From: Microbacterium testaceum
Lineage (GTDB): Bacteria; Actinomycetota; Actinomycetes; Actinomycetales; Microbacteriaceae
Assembly (NCBI RefSeq): GCF_001476285.1
Contig: NZ_LDRU01000016.1
Coordinates: 38,593 to 102,592 of the forward strand
Length of the DNA stretch: 64,000 nucleotides
Reading direction: 5' to 3'
The number at the start of each line of letters is the position of its first letter. Within the stretch, counting starts at the first letter, position 1. Of the stretch, positions 52,734 to 63,485 are shown one piece after another. The translations under genes and the position numbers were made by a program. The notes beneath the pieces are model-generated. The model did no database searches. It was not told the DNA's origin and was given only the letters and a program-made list of their open reading frames with translations.

Positions 52734-53191
52734 TGTCCGTCGCCCAGGAAGCCAGCACGATCCCCGCCCCGCGCACCCCCAGCGTGCGCAAGAAGGGCTC
52801 CAACCTCGAGAAGTGGGGATGGATCTACATGCGCGCCTCCGGCGTGCTGCTGATCGTCCTCATCTTCGGCCACCTGTTCGTCAACCTGATGACGGGCGAC
52901 GGCATCCACCAGATCGACTTCGCGTTCGTCGCCGGCAAGCTCGCCTCGCCGTTCTGGCAGTGGTGGGACGTGCTGATGCTGTGGCTGGCCCTCATCCACG
53001 GCGCCAACGGCATGCGCACGATCGTGAACGACTACGTCACGAACGCCACGGTCCGCAAGGTCCTCGTGTGGTCGCTGTGGCTGTCGGCCGGGTTCCTCAT
53101 CCTGCTCGGCACCCTCGTGGTCTTCACCTTCGACCCCTGCCTCGGCGTGACCGAGAGCAGCTCCCTGTGGGACGTGTGCCAGGCGGCGTAA
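52733..53191 (+). CDS. sdhD: succinate dehydrogenase hydrophobic membrane anchor subunit
   Basis: A 152-aa anchor with three helices (~32-52, ~77-95, ~106-128). [16 protein letters not shown] holds the second heme-ligand His, and [14 protein letters not shown] lies at the quinone site. It overlaps sdhC by one base (TGATG). With SdhC it holds the SdhAB head to the membrane and passes electrons to menaquinone. Confidence 0.93.
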   Translation: MSVAQEASTIPAPRTPSVRKKGSNLEKWGWIYMRASGVLLIVLIFGHLFVNLMTGDGIHQIDFAFVAGKLASPFWQWWDVLMLWLALIHGANGMRTIVNDYVTNATVRKVLVWSLWLSAGFLILLGTLVVFTFDPCLGVTESSSLWDVCQAA

Positions 53192-53237
53192 GCCCGTGGC
53201 ATCCCTTCTCTCCCCTGACACCAGAGGTATCGCACAC

Positions 53238-55067
53238 GTGAGCACTCAGACTTCCTCGGACTCGATCGTCAAGGACGGCGTCCACTACCACCAGTTCGAC
53301 GTCGTCATCGTCGGCGCCGGCGGCGCCGGCATGCGCGCGGCCATCGAGGCCGGCCCCGGCGCGAGGACCGCCGTCATCTCGAAGCTCTACCCCACCCGCT
53401 CGCACACCGGTGCGGCGCAGGGCGGCATGGCCGCGGCTCTGGCCAACGTCGAAGAGGACTCGTGGGAGTGGCACACCTTCGACACCATCAAGGGCGGCGA
53501 CTACCTCGTCGACCAGGATGCCGCCGAGATCCTCGCCAAAGAGGCGATCGACGCCGTCATCGACCTCGAGAACATGGGCCTGCCGTTCAACCGCACGCCC
53601 GAGGGCAAGATCGACCAGCGCCGCTTCGGCGGCCACACGGCCGATCACGGCAAGACCCCGGTGCGTCGCGCATGCTACGCCGCTGACCGCACCGGCCACA
53701 TGATCCTGCAGACGCTGTTCCAGAACTGCGTCAAGCTCGGCATCAACTTCTTCAACGAGTTCTACGTGCTCGACCTCATCACGGTGAAGGATGCCGCGGG
53801 TAAGACGCAGGTCGCCGGCGTCGTCGCCTACGACCTCGCGACGGGCGAGCTGCACGTCTTCCAGTCGAAGGCCGTCATCTTCGCGACCGGCGGATTCGGC
53901 AAGATCTTCAAGACCACCTCCAACGCCCACACCCTCACCGGTGACGGCGTCGGCATCGTGTGGCGCAAGGGCCTGCCGCTCGAGGACATGGAGTTCTTCC
54001 AGTTCCACCCGACCGGTCTCGCCGGGCTCGGCATCCTTCTCACCGAAGGTGCTCGAGGCGAGGGCGCGATCCTGCGCAACGCCAGCGGTGAGCGCTTCAT
54101 GGAGCGCTACGCCCCCACGATCAAAGACCTCGCACCCCGCGACATCGTCGCACGGTGCATGGTCCAAGAGGTCGCCGAGGGGCGCGGCGCCGGCCCCCAC
54201 CGCGACTACGTGCTGCTGGACTGCACGCACCTGGGCGCCGAGGTGCTCGAGACCAAGCTCCCCGACATCACCGAGTTCGCGCGCACCTACCTGGGTGTCG
54301 ACCCGGTCGTCGAACCGGTGCCGGTCATGCCGACCGCTCACTACGCGATGGGCGGCATCCCCACCAACATCAAGGCCGAGGTTCTCGCCGACAACGACAC
54401 CGTCGTCCCGGGCCTCTACGCCGCCGGCGAGTGCGCGTGCGTGTCGGTGCACGGCTCGAACCGCCTGGGCACCAACTCGCTGCTCGACATCAACGTCTTC
54501 GGCAAGCGCGCCGGCCGCAACGCGGTCGAGTACGTCAAGACCGCCGACTTCGTGCCGCTGCCCGAAGACCCCGCCGCCGAGGTGCGCGGGCTCATCGAGG
54601 GCCTGCGCAACAACAGCGGCACCGAGCGCATCGCGGTGCTCCGCAAGACGCTGCAGGACGAGATGGACAAGGGCGCGCAGGTGTTCCGCACGCACGAGTC
54701 CCTCGCCCACGTCATGGACGTGATCGCCGACCTGCGCGAGCGCTACAAGAACATCCACGTCGACGACAAGGGCAAGCGCTTCAACACCGACCTGCTCGAG
54801 GCCGTCGAGCTGGGCTTCCTGCTCGATCTGGCCGAGGTCGTCGTCTACTCGGCGCAGAACCGCGAAGAGAGCCGCGGTGGTCACATGCGCGACGACTTCC
54901 CCACGCGCGACGACGAGAAGTACATGCAGCACACCATGGCGTACCTGTCGGGCGACCCCCACTCGTCGCACCCCGCCGATCACATCGAGCTCGGCTGGAA
55001 GCCCGTGGTCTTCACCAAGAACGAGGCCGGGGAGCTGCGCTACCCGCCGCTGGAGAGGAAGTACTGA
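53238..55067 (+). CDS. sdhA: succinate dehydrogenase flavoprotein subunit
   Basis: A 609-aa FAD-protein that oxidises succinate to fumarate. Seen: [18 protein letters not shown], the covalent-FAD His in [14 protein letters not shown], the substrate segments FFQFHPTGL and [19 protein letters not shown], and [20 protein letters not shown]. The GTG at 53238 (AGAGG ten bases upstream) gives the usual short N-terminus. GTG 53196, which would add 14 residues, is less likely. The order sdhC-D-A-B is standard. Confidence 0.97.
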   Translation: MSTQTSSDSIVKDGVHYHQFDVVIVGAGGAGMRAAIEAGPGARTAVISKLYPTRSHTGAAQGGMAAALANVEEDSWEWHTFDTIKGGDYLVDQDAAEILAKEAIDAVIDLENMGLPFNRTPEGKIDQRRFGGHTADHGKTPVRRACYAADRTGHMILQTLFQNCVKLGINFFNEFYVLDLITVKDAAGKTQVAGVVAYDLATGELHVFQSKAVIFATGGFGKIFKTTSNAHTLTGDGVGIVWRKGLPLEDMEFFQFHPTGLAGLGILLTEGARGEGAILRNASGERFMERYAPTIKDLAPRDIVARCMVQEVAEGRGAGPHRDYVLLDCTHLGAEVLETKLPDITEFARTYLGVDPVVEPVPVMPTAHYAMGGIPTNIKAEVLADNDTVVPGLYAAGECACVSVHGSNRLGTNSLLDINVFGKRAGRNAVEYVKTADFVPLPEDPAAEVRGLIEGLRNNSGTERIAVLRKTLQDEMDKGAQVFRTHESLAHVMDVIADLRERYKNIHVDDKGKRFNTDLLEAVELGFLLDLAEVVVYSAQNREESRGGHMRDDFPTRDDEKYMQHTMAYLSGDPHSSHPADHIELGWKPVVFTKNEAGELRYPPLERKY

Positions 55068-55068
55068 G

Positions 55069-55854
55069 ATGGCATCCACCGTCATCGAGCAGGTCGACAC
55101 CTCGGACGAGGTCGAGCAGACTCCTGAGGACACCGGCATCCAGTCGTTCCTCGTCACCTTCAACATCCGCCGCTTCGACCCCGAGGTCGACGATGAGCCG
55201 CGCTGGGTCGACTACGACGTGGAGCTGTACTCGACCGACCGCGTGCTCGACGCGCTGCACAAGATCAAGTGGGAGGTCGACGGCTCGCTGTCGTTCCGCC
55301 GCTCGTGCGCGCACGGCATCTGCGGATCGGATGCCATGCGCATCAACGGCCGCAACCGCCTGGCCTGCAAGACCCTGATCAAGGATCTCGACATCTCGCA
55401 GCCGATCTACGTCGAGGCGATCAAGGGCCTGCCGCTCGAGAAGGACCTCATCGTCGACATGGAGCCGTTCTTCGCCTCCTACCGCGAGGTGCAACCGTTC
55501 CTCATCTCGAACTCCAAGCCCGAGCCCGGCAAGGAGCGCATCCAGTCGATCGTCGACCGCGAGGTCTTCGACGACACGACGAAGTGCATCCTGTGCGCCG
55601 CGTGCACCTCGTCGTGCCCCGTCTTCTGGACCGACGGTCAGTACTTCGGTCCCGCCGCGATCGTCAACGCGCACCGCTTCATCTTCGACTCGCGCGACGA
55701 CGCGGGCGACGTGCGTCTCGACATCCTCAACGACAAAGAGGGCGTGTGGCGCTGCCGCACCACCTTCAACTGCACCGAGGCGTGCCCCCGCGGCATCGAG
55801 GTCACCAAGGCCATCGCCGAGGTCAAGCAGGCCGTCCTCCGCGGCGGTCGCTGA
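55069..55854 (+). CDS. sdhB: succinate dehydrogenase iron-sulfur subunit
   Basis: A 261-aa electron-transfer subunit with all three clusters visible. [2Fe-2S]: SCAHGICGSDAM with a later Cys in NRLACKTL. [4Fe-4S]: CILCAACTSSCPVF. [3Fe-4S]: CRTTFNCTEACPRGI. The ATG comes one base after the sdhA stop with GGAGAGGAAG upstream. Cluster demand makes iron control by the upstream box plausible. A hairpin terminator follows. Confidence 0.97.
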   Translation: MASTVIEQVDTSDEVEQTPEDTGIQSFLVTFNIRRFDPEVDDEPRWVDYDVELYSTDRVLDALHKIKWEVDGSLSFRRSCAHGICGSDAMRINGRNRLACKTLIKDLDISQPIYVEAIKGLPLEKDLIVDMEPFFASYREVQPFLISNSKPEPGKERIQSIVDREVFDDTTKCILCAACTSSCPVFWTDGQYFGPAAIVNAHRFIFDSRDDAGDVRLDILNDKEGVWRCRTTFNCTEACPRGIEVTKAIAEVKQAVLRGGR

Positions 55855-55866
55855 TCCCTCCCTCTT

Positions 55867-55902
55867 CGAACGGCGGGTGCGCGCAGGCGGACCCGCCGTT
55901 CG
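55867..55902 (+). terminator. sdh operon terminator
   Basis: Perfect 12-bp stem (55867-55878 with 55891-55902), 12-base loop, 13 bases after sdhB. Confidence 0.8.
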
Positions 55903-55937
55903 GCGTCTGCGGGCCCGACCCCGCGGCATCCATTCAT

Positions 55938-55943
55938 TAGGCT
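55938..55943 (+). promoter_or_regulatory. -10 of the YihY-family gene
   Basis: TAGGCT six bases before GTG 55950. Confidence 0.55.
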
Positions 55944-55949
55944 CGACGC

Positions 55950-57149
55950 GTGACCGACAGCCGCCACGACCCGCGCCCGCTCCCCGCGGCCGGCGAGGAG
56001 GAGCGCACGCTGCGCGACCGCTTCGACGCGGCTCAGCTGGCGGTGCGGGAGCGCCTCGACGAACCGCTCGCACGGGCGGCCAAAGTCGTGCAGTGGTTCC
56101 CGATCCGGGTCTGGCGGCACTTCCTCCAGCACAACGGTTTCCTGCTCGCCGCGGGGATGAGCTACCAGGGGCTGTTCGCCGTCTTCTCCGCGCTGTATCT
56201 GTCGTTCGCGGCGGTGGGGATCTGGCTGGGCGGAAGCAAGGCTGCGATCGACGGGCTCATCGGCATCATCAACAGCTACATCCCGGGGCTCATCAGCAAG
56301 AACGGCCTGGTGCAGCCCGACAAGGTCGAGGCCGTCGCGCAGGAGAGCGGGAAGCTGCTCGGCATCACGGGTGCCATCGCGGCGATCGTCGTCATCTGGA
56401 CGGCGATCGGGTTCGTGACCTTCACCCGCCGCGCGGTACGCGACACGTTCGGCCTCCCCTTCGACATGCGCAACTACGCGCTGTTGAAGGCCCGTGACTT
56501 CGTCGCATCGCTGTTGTTCGGGCTCGCGCTCCTGGTCGGCGCCCTGCTCGGTTCCATCACCACAGGCGCCGTCGACCTCGTGTTCGGCATCCTCGGGTGG
56601 GATCGCGAGACACCCGGGTGGACGATCGGTGCGCGGGCGATCTCGGCCCTGGTCGCCTTCGGGGTCAACACCCTGGCACTCGCCGCGCTCTTCCGCTTCT
56701 TGACGGGGACGAGCCTGAGCTGGCGGCGGGCCTGGCCGGGCGCACTCGTCGGCGCCGGCGGAATGGTCGTGCTGCAGATCGGTGCGGGATTCCTCCTCGT
56801 CTACACCCCGACGAACCCCCTCCTCGGAACGTTCGCCGCCCTCATCGGTTTCCTCCTCTGGTTCCGCCTCATCGGGATCGTCATCCTCGTGTCGGCTGCC
56901 TGGATCGCCGTCGCGGCGGGCGACCGTGATGTGCCCCTGCGTTCGCCCGAGGACAGGCTCGCGATGGAGCAGGCGGCTCTCGTCATCGCCGCGCAGGTGG
57001 GGGTGCGCGAGGCCGAGCGTGCGGCCGCGACCGCCCGCTGGCCGTGGCGCTGGCGGGCACGCCGACGGGTCGCCGCGGCCCGGAGGAACCTCGCTCAGGC
57101 GCAGGCTGCTGTGCCCGCGCCGCGTCGCACGTCGCTCCTCCCCGACTGA
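55950..57149 (+). CDS. YihY/BrkB family inner-membrane protein
   Basis: 399 aa. The first ~60 residues are hydrophilic. About six membrane helices follow between ~70 and 330, with the family pattern FLLAAGMSYQGLFAVFSALY, VWTAIGFVTFTRRAVRDTFG and LLGTFAALIGFLLWFRLIGIVIL. A long Ala/Arg-rich helical tail follows. The family is sometimes called ribonuclease BN in error. Its role is unknown, perhaps in transport or envelope upkeep. A related gene neighbours trpS in M. tuberculosis (from memory). Confidence 0.92.
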   Translation: MTDSRHDPRPLPAAGEEERTLRDRFDAAQLAVRERLDEPLARAAKVVQWFPIRVWRHFLQHNGFLLAAGMSYQGLFAVFSALYLSFAAVGIWLGGSKAAIDGLIGIINSYIPGLISKNGLVQPDKVEAVAQESGKLLGITGAIAAIVVIWTAIGFVTFTRRAVRDTFGLPFDMRNYALLKARDFVASLLFGLALLVGALLGSITTGAVDLVFGILGWDRETPGWTIGARAISALVAFGVNTLALAALFRFLTGTSLSWRRAWPGALVGAGGMVVLQIGAGFLLVYTPTNPLLGTFAALIGFLLWFRLIGIVILVSAAWIAVAAGDRDVPLRSPEDRLAMEQAALVIAAQVGVREAERAAATARWPWRWRARRRVAAARRNLAQAQAAVPAPRRTSLLPD

Positions 57150-57174
57150 CCGGCCCGATGTCGGGCGCCCCCGT

Positions 57175-57180
57175 TAGGCT
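57175..57180 (+). promoter_or_regulatory. -10 of the exonuclease III gene
   Basis: TAGGCT six bases before GTG 57187. Confidence 0.6.
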
Positions 57181-57186
57181 CGTGGG

Positions 57187-58035
57187 GTGGCTCGTTCCGT
57201 ACGCATCGTCTCCATCAACGTCAATGGCATCCGTGCCGCCGTCCGCAAGGGCATGACCGAGTGGCTCGAAGCCTCGGGTGCCGACATCGTCGCCCTGCAA
57301 GAGGTGCGCGCCACCGCCGACCAGCTCGCCGAGGCCCTGCCCGGGTGGGAGATCGTCAACGACGAGGCCCTGCAGAAGGGCCGCGCGGGCGTCGCGATCA
57401 TCAGCCGGCTCCCCGGCGTCGACACCCGCACGCACCTCGGTCCCGAGCCTCTCGACGCGTCCGGGCGGTGGATCGAGACCGACTTCGACATCGACGGCGA
57501 GACCGTCACGATCGTCAGCGCCTACGTGCACAGTGGCGAGGTCGACACCCCCAAGCAAGACGCGAAGTGGTTGTTCCTGGATGCCATGGAGCAGCGCCTC
57601 CAGACCCTCAAGGCCGAGCGCGAGCTCGCACTCGTCACGGGCGACCTGAACGTGGGGCACCGCGAGCTCGACATCAAGAACTGGCGTGGCAACCGCAAGA
57701 ACGCCGGCTTCCTCCCCCGCGAGCGCGCCTACTTCGACCGCTTCTTCGGGCCCGCCGGCGAAAGAGTCGAGGGGGTCGACGGCTCGGTGGGCACGGGCCT
57801 CGGCTGGATCGACGTCGGGCGCCGACAGATGGGCGAGGTCGAGGGGCCGTACACGTTCTGGTCGATGCGCGGGAAGGCGTTCGACACCGACAGCGGGTGG
57901 CGTATCGACTACCACGTCGCCACGCCCGCGCTGGCGGAGCGGGTCACCGCGTACCGCGTCGACCGCGCCCCCTCGTACGACACGCGCTGGAGCGACCACG
58001 CCCCGGTGATCGTCGACTACGCGCTCGGGCGCTGA
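57187..58035 (+). CDS. xthA: exodeoxyribonuclease III / AP endonuclease
   Basis: A 282-aa EEP-fold nuclease that nicks DNA at abasic sites and trims 3' ends. Seen: IVSINVNGIRAAVRKG (metal Asn), IVALQEVRA (metal Glu), the Asp/Asn pair in LVTGDLNVGHRELD, the DIKNWRGNRKNAGF loop, WRIDYHVATP and the catalytic WSDHAPVIVDY end. It stands in the same segment as the Fpg/Nei glycosylase, so both base-excision steps are close together. Confidence 0.95.
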   Translation: MARSVRIVSINVNGIRAAVRKGMTEWLEASGADIVALQEVRATADQLAEALPGWEIVNDEALQKGRAGVAIISRLPGVDTRTHLGPEPLDASGRWIETDFDIDGETVTIVSAYVHSGEVDTPKQDAKWLFLDAMEQRLQTLKAERELALVTGDLNVGHRELDIKNWRGNRKNAGFLPRERAYFDRFFGPAGERVEGVDGSVGTGLGWIDVGRRQMGEVEGPYTFWSMRGKAFDTDSGWRIDYHVATPALAERVTAYRVDRAPSYDTRWSDHAPVIVDYALGR

Positions 58036-58045
58036 ACACGGGCAC

Positions 58046-58127
58046 GCGTCCACGGCGCGGGAGCGGGGCGCCACGCGCTGCGATTTCGTCTGCGTCCAGG
58101 GCGCGGGGGCAGAGTGCCGCGCGCTCT
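58046..58127. repeat. degenerate 46-base tandem duplication
   Basis: GCGTCCA at 58046 and at 58092 begin two copies that match over about 36 bases with several changes. They lie between the exonuclease gene and trpS and show no gene or clear hairpin. Confidence 0.4.
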
Positions 58128-58183
58128 GCTGCGGCGCTCGCCACGATGCTCGCCGCCGGGTCGGGCGCGGTGTGCTCGACGCC

Positions 58184-59200
<1,017 letters not shown>

Positions 59201-59219
59201 ACGAGAGGTCTGCCGCGCA

Positions 59220-59278
59220 GCGGATTCGGAAACGGGCAGCAGATCCGGATGCCAGGGCTCACCGTCGTCCGAATCCGC
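59220..59278. repeat. inverted repeat downstream of trpS
   Basis: GCGGATTCGGA (59220-59230) is inverted at 59268-59278, and a third TCCGAATCCGG arm lies at 59287-59297. It may end trpS transcription. The three arms allow alternative pairing. Confidence 0.5.
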
Positions 59279-59381
59279 GACGCATCTCCGAATCCGGCGC
59301 CCCCTTGCCTCGACGAACCGGGGCGCAGCGCGCCGATGCAAGGGTCGTGACGATGTCGGAAGCCCGTGGCAGCATGGGCGC

Positions 59382-60245
59382 ATGCCGGAGATGCCTGAGG
59401 TCGAGGGGCTCGTCGAGTTCCTGCGCGGCCGTGTCACGGGGTTGCACGTGGCGAAGGCCACTGTGTCGGCGATCAATGCCCTGAAGACCTACGACCCGCC
59501 CCTGACGGCCCTGGTGGGCTCGGCAGTGACCGCCGTCGATCGTCACGGCAAGTTCGTCGATGTCTCGACCGACGCGGGGGTGCACCTTGTCTTCCACCTC
59601 GCGAAAGCGGGTTGGCTGCGCTGGCACGACGTGTTGCCCTCCACGGTCATCAAGCCCGGGAAGACCCCGATCGCCCTGCGCGTCGGTTTCGACGACGGCT
59701 CGGGCTTCGACCTCACCGAAGCGGGCACGAAGAAGTCGCTCGCCGTGTACGCGGTGCACGCCCCCGACGAGGTGCCCGGCATCGCGCGGCTCGGTCCCGA
59801 CCCGCTGAGCGACGGCTTCGACCGCGCTGCGTTCGGCGAGCTGCTCACCGGTCGCCGCACGCAGATCAAGGGCGTGCTGCGCGATCAGTCGATCATCGCC
59901 GGGGTCGGCAACGCGTACTCCGACGAAATCCTGCACGCGGCGAAGATGTCTCCCTACGCTCTCGCCGCGACGCTCACCGACGAGGAGGTCGATCGACTCT
60001 TCCGGGCGATGGTCGAAACGCTCACCGAGGCGATCGATGCCGCGCGCAGCAAGCCGCCGGCGGAGCTGAAGGACGCCAAGAGGCGCGGCATGCGCGTGCA
60101 CGGTCGACGTGGCGAGGCGTGTCCCGTCTGCGGCGACGAGGTGCGCAGCGTGTTCTTCGCCGACAACTCGCTCGAGTACTGCCCGACGTGCCAGACCGGT
60201 GGCAAGCTGCTCGCCGATCGGCGGCTTTCACGGCTTCTGAAGTAG
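59382..60245 (+). CDS. Fpg/Nei family DNA glycosylase
   Basis: A 287-aa base-excision glycosylase. The start must give Met-Pro-Glu because Pro2 is the nucleophile, and ATG 59382 reads MPEMPEVEG, close to the canonical MPELPEVE. Seen: DRHGKFVDV with the catalytic Lys, the helix-two-turn-helix GVLRDQSIIAGVGNAYSDEI, and a C-terminal zinc finger with CPVCGDE and CPTCQTGG. It excises oxidised bases. Whether it favours 8-oxoguanine or pyrimidine lesions cannot be told. It resembles the actinobacterial 'Fpg/Nei' paralogues. Confidence 0.92.
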   Translation: MPEMPEVEGLVEFLRGRVTGLHVAKATVSAINALKTYDPPLTALVGSAVTAVDRHGKFVDVSTDAGVHLVFHLAKAGWLRWHDVLPSTVIKPGKTPIALRVGFDDGSGFDLTEAGTKKSLAVYAVHAPDEVPGIARLGPDPLSDGFDRAAFGELLTGRRTQIKGVLRDQSIIAGVGNAYSDEILHAAKMSPYALAATLTDEEVDRLFRAMVETLTEAIDAARSKPPAELKDAKRRGMRVHGRRGEACPVCGDEVRSVFFADNSLEYCPTCQTGGKLLADRRLSRLLK

Positions 60246-60310
60246 CCGCGCGGCCGGCGCCGCATGTCAATCCATGTCGGGGAATGAAACCGGCCACACC
60301 GCGTTGACTA

Positions 60311-60322
60311 CACTTCGAAGTG
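60311..60322. promoter_or_regulatory. 12-base palindrome in the rib promoter region
   Basis: CACTTCGAAGTG is a perfect palindrome directly upstream of the riboswitch and beside TTGACT (60304-60309, -35-like). It is a possible operator. Confidence 0.4.
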
Positions 60323-60329
60323 CAAACAA

Positions 60330-60474
60330 CGTGCTCCGGGGTCGGTGAGAATCCGAACCGGCGGTGACAGTCCGCGAACCCCTCCGCTTGTGCGGTGGGG
60401 CCGATCCGGTGGAATTCCGGGACCGACGGTGATGCGACGGGTGACCGACGCTAGTCCGGATAGGAGGCAGCACG
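60330..60474 (+). ncRNA. FMN riboswitch (RFN element)
   Basis: The conserved RFN blocks follow in order: GCTCCGGGGTCGGTGAGAA, CCGGCGGTGACAGTCCGCGA, CCGGTGGAATTCCGGGACCGACGGT and AGTCCGGATAGGAGG. The ends CGTGCT (60330-60335) and AGCACG (60469-60474) close stem P1. FMN binding should turn down the downstream riboflavin operon. Confidence 0.95.
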
Positions 60475-60488
60475 GACGGCGCATCGCG

Positions 60489-60524
60489 CCTTCCCGCTGG
60501 CCCTGCCCCGACACCGCGGGAAGG
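60489..60524 (+). promoter_or_regulatory. hairpin at the ribD ribosome site (riboswitch expression platform)
   Basis: CCTTCCCGC (60489-60497) pairs with GCGGGAAGG (60516-60524), nine bases before the ribD ATG. The right arm holds the purine-rich ribosome site, so the hairpin could block translation when FMN is bound. No T-run follows, which speaks against a terminator. Confidence 0.6.
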
Positions 60525-60532
60525 ACAGGGAA

Positions 60533-61564
60533 ATGGCATCCGCCGTCGAGATCGACGCCATGCGGCGAGCGCTCCAGCTCGCCCGGCGCGGCCCGCGCGG
60601 GCTCAACCCGCAGGTCGGCGCTGTCATCCTCTCGCCGACCGGTGAGATCCTCGCCGAGGGGTACCACCGCGGCGCGGGGACCCCGCACGCCGAGGTCGAC
60701 GCCCTCTCGCAGCTCGCGCCCGGCGCGGCCCGTGGCGCGACGGCGGTCGTGACCCTCGAGCCCTGCAACCACACCGGGCGCACCGGTCCGTGCGCGGTCG
60801 CCCTCATCGACGCCGGCGTCAGCCGAGTCGTGTTCGCTCTCGACGACCCCACCGCGGCAGCCTCCGGTGGAGCCGACCGGCTGCGCGCAGCCGGGGTCGA
60901 CGTCGAGCGCGGCGTCGAGAAGGACGCCGCGGAGGAGCTCATCCACGACTGGGTGGCCCTGCAGCGCACCGGTCGGCCGCACGTCACCGTCAAGTGGGCG
61001 CAGAGCCTCGACGGCCGCGCCGCCGCCGACGACGGCACGAGCCAGTGGGTCACCGGGCCGGCCGCTCGTCGCGACGTGCACTCCCGCCGGGCCGCCGCCG
61101 ATGCGATCGTCGCCGGCACGGGAACCGTGCGCGCCGACGACCCGGCTCTGACCGCACGCGACGACGACGGCACGCTCCTCGCGGCCCAGCCCCAGCCTGT
61201 CGTCATCGGCAAGAGCGAGACGCCTCCGGATGCCGCTGTCCGTCGGCACCCGCGAGAGCCCCTGTTCTTCGCGACGCACGACGTGAAGACCGTCCTCACC
61301 GAGCTCGCTGGGAGAGGCATCCAGCGCGTCTTCGTCGAGGGCGGGCCCACCCTCGCGAGCGCCTTCGTCCGGGAAGGCCTTGCTGACGAGTTGCTCGTCT
61401 ACGTCGCGCCCGTGCTGCTCGGCGGCTCGCGCCTCGCCCTGGGCGACGTGGGTGTCCCCACCATCGACGCGGCCCGGCGCTTGGCCGTGGCATCCGTCCA
61501 GACCCTCGGCGACGATCTGCTGATCGTCGCCCACCCCACCACCCGAACGCAGGGAGATCACTGA
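60533..61564 (+). CDS. ribD: bifunctional riboflavin deaminase-reductase
   Basis: 343 aa with two domains. The N-terminal deaminase (~1-145) has GTPHAEVDAL and the zinc motif LEPCNHTGRTGPC. The C-terminal reductase (~150-340) has VTVKWAQSLDGR, IVAGTGTVRADDP and RVFVEGGPTLASAF for NADPH and substrate. It carries out the second and third steps from GTP in riboflavin synthesis. It is first in the operon behind the FMN riboswitch. Its stop shares a base with the ribE start (TGATG). Confidence 0.97.
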   Translation: MASAVEIDAMRRALQLARRGPRGLNPQVGAVILSPTGEILAEGYHRGAGTPHAEVDALSQLAPGAARGATAVVTLEPCNHTGRTGPCAVALIDAGVSRVVFALDDPTAAASGGADRLRAAGVDVERGVEKDAAEELIHDWVALQRTGRPHVTVKWAQSLDGRAAADDGTSQWVTGPAARRDVHSRRAAADAIVAGTGTVRADDPALTARDDDGTLLAAQPQPVVIGKSETPPDAAVRRHPREPLFFATHDVKTVLTELAGRGIQRVFVEGGPTLASAFVREGLADELLVYVAPVLLGGSRLALGDVGVPTIDAARRLAVASVQTLGDDLLIVAHPTTRTQGDH

Positions 61565-62220
61565 TGTTCACCGGAATCGTCGAAGAGATGGGCGCCATCA
61601 CCGCGGTCGAACCGTCGGGCGACGGCGTGCGCGTGACCGTGCGCGCTCCCCTTTCGGTCTCGGACGCCGGCCACGGCGACTCGATCTCGGTCAGCGGCGT
61701 GTGCCTCACCGTCGTCGACCAGGGCGAGGACTGGTTCACCGCTGACGTGATGAAGCAGACGCTCGACATGTCGACTCTCGCCGACGTCGCACCGGGCCGC
61801 CCGGTGAACCTGGAGCGCGCGACGGCGGCGCACGGGCGCCTCGGCGGTCACATCGTCCAGGGCCACATCGACGGCACGGGCGTGGTGCGCGAGGTGCGTC
61901 CCGGTGCTCAGTGGAGCGTCGTGCGCATCGGCATCCCGAATCACCTCGCTCCCCTCGTCGTCGACAAGGGATCGATCGCGATCGACGGCGTCTCCCTCAC
62001 CGTGAGCGCCGTGAGCGATGCCCACGAGGCGGAGCAGTGGCTCGAGGTGTCGCTCATCCCCGAGACGCTCGCCGCGACCACTCTCGGCCGAGCCGAGGCC
62101 GGAACACCGGTCAACCTCGAGACCGACATCCTCGCGCGCCACGTGCAGCGCATGCTCGCCTTCCGCACATCAGAGAATCCCGCGGCTGCGGCCGCATCGA
62201 CCGAGAGGGGCTCCCGATGA
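61564..62220 (+). CDS. ribE: riboflavin synthase alpha chain
   Basis: 218 aa with two lumazine-binding repeats. Repeat 1 begins MFTGIVEEMG and has SISVSGVCLTVV. Repeat 2 has GHIVQGHIDGTG, SIAIDGVSLTV and SLIPETLAATTLG. It joins two 6,7-dimethyl-8-ribityllumazines to give riboflavin. It overlaps ribD by one base and ribBA by four. Confidence 0.97.
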   Translation: MFTGIVEEMGAITAVEPSGDGVRVTVRAPLSVSDAGHGDSISVSGVCLTVVDQGEDWFTADVMKQTLDMSTLADVAPGRPVNLERATAAHGRLGGHIVQGHIDGTGVVREVRPGAQWSVVRIGIPNHLAPLVVDKGSIAIDGVSLTVSAVSDAHEAEQWLEVSLIPETLAATTLGRAEAGTPVNLETDILARHVQRMLAFRTSENPAAAAASTERGSR

Positions 62221-63485
62221 GCCTGTCCCCCATCCCCGAGGCCCTGGAGGCCCTGCGCGCCGGGCGGCCGATCCTGGTCGCCGACGACGAGAACCGCGAG
62301 AACGAGGGCGACGTCATCCTGTCGGCGGCACTCGCGACCCCCGAAGCCCTGGCCTGGACGGTCCGCTGGTCCAGCGGGTACGTGTGCGCGCCCATGCCCG
62401 CCGAGTGGGCCGACCGCCTCGACCTGCCGCCCATGGTCGCGGTCAACGAGGACGCGCGCGGCACCGCGTACACCGTGAGCGTCGACGCGGCGTCGGGCGT
62501 GACGACCGGTATCAGCGCCGCCGACCGCGCTCGCACGCTCAACGTCCTCGCCGACCCCGAATCGGTGCCGACCAGCGTCATCCGCCCCGGGCACATCCTC
62601 CCGCTGCGAGCCGTCGACGGCGGCGTCCGTGAGCGGGCCGGCCACACCGAGGCGGCGGTCGACCTCATGAAGCTCGCGGGCCTCGAGCCGGTCGCCGCGA
62701 TCGCCGAGGTCGTCGCCGAAGACGGCAGCATGATGCGCCTGCCCGGGCTCTTCGAGCTCGGCGAGCGGGACGGCATCCCGGTCATCACGATCGAGCAGCT
62801 CATCGGCTACCTGAACGAAACCGATCCCCTGCCTGCGTCGACCCCCGCGCGGCGCCGCGTGAGCCTGCGCGCCGAGTCGAACGTACCCACCACGCACGGC
62901 ACCTTCCGCTTCCTCGCCTACAAGGACCGCGTCACCGGGACCGATCACATCGCGGTCGTCTCGGGAGAACTGGGTGCCAAGGCCCCGCTCGTCCGCGTGC
63001 ACTCCGAGTGCTTGACCGGCGAGGCGTTCGGCTCGCTGAAGTGCGAGTGCGGCCCCCAGCTCGACGCGGCGCTCGACCGCATCGACGAGGACGGCGGCAT
63101 CGTCATCTACATGCGCGGCCACGAGGGACGCGGCATCGGCCTCATCAACAAGCTTCGGGCCTACAACCTGCAGGAGCGCGGTCTCGACACCGTGGACGCC
63201 AACCTGGCCCTCGGCCTTCCCGCCGACGCGCGCGACTACGCCGCCGCGGCCGGCATCCTGGCCGACCTCGGTGTCGAACAGGTGCGCCTGCTGACCAACA
63301 ACACCGACAAGGTGAACCAGCTCCGCGGCTTCGGCCTCGACGTCGTCGAGCAGGTTCCGCTCCTCGTCGGGGTCGGCCCGAACAACCACCAGTACCTCGA
63401 GACGAAGCGCGACCGGATGGGTCACATCATCGCCGAGGACGACCTGCGCGACGCCCTCGCGCACATGAAGGAAGAGAGCGCCTGA
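62217..63485 (+). CDS. ribBA: bifunctional 3,4-DHBP synthase / GTP cyclohydrolase II
   Basis: 422 aa. The N-terminal DHBP synthase (~1-205) has [14 protein letters not shown], and [12 protein letters not shown] with [14 protein letters not shown]. The C-terminal GTP cyclohydrolase II has the zinc Cys set in [18 protein letters not shown] and the catalytic [10 protein letters not shown]. It supplies both starting precursors of riboflavin. The ATG overlaps the ribE stop (ATGA), which excludes the longer open frame. Confidence 0.97.
   Translation: MSLSPIPEALEALRAGRPILVADDENRENEGDVILSAALATPEALAWTVRWSSGYVCAPMPAEWADRLDLPPMVAVNEDARGTAYTVSVDAASGVTTGISAADRARTLNVLADPESVPTSVIRPGHILPLRAVDGGVRERAGHTEAAVDLMKLAGLEPVAAIAEVVAEDGSMMRLPGLFELGERDGIPVITIEQLIGYLNETDPLPASTPARRRVSLRAESNVPTTHGTFRFLAYKDRVTGTDHIAVVSGELGAKAPLVRVHSECLTGEAFGSLKCECGPQLDAALDRIDEDGGIVIYMRGHEGRGIGLINKLRAYNLQERGLDTVDANLALGLPADARDYAAAAGILADLGVEQVRLLTNNTDKVNQLRGFGLDVVEQVPLLVGVGPNNHQYLETKRDRMGHIIAEDDLRDALAHMKEESA

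Noticed and set aside
61911..62216. Longer N-terminus for RibBA
   Set aside because: It would lie out of frame over the riboflavin synthase gene. The ATGA overlap at 62217 begins the conserved domain.
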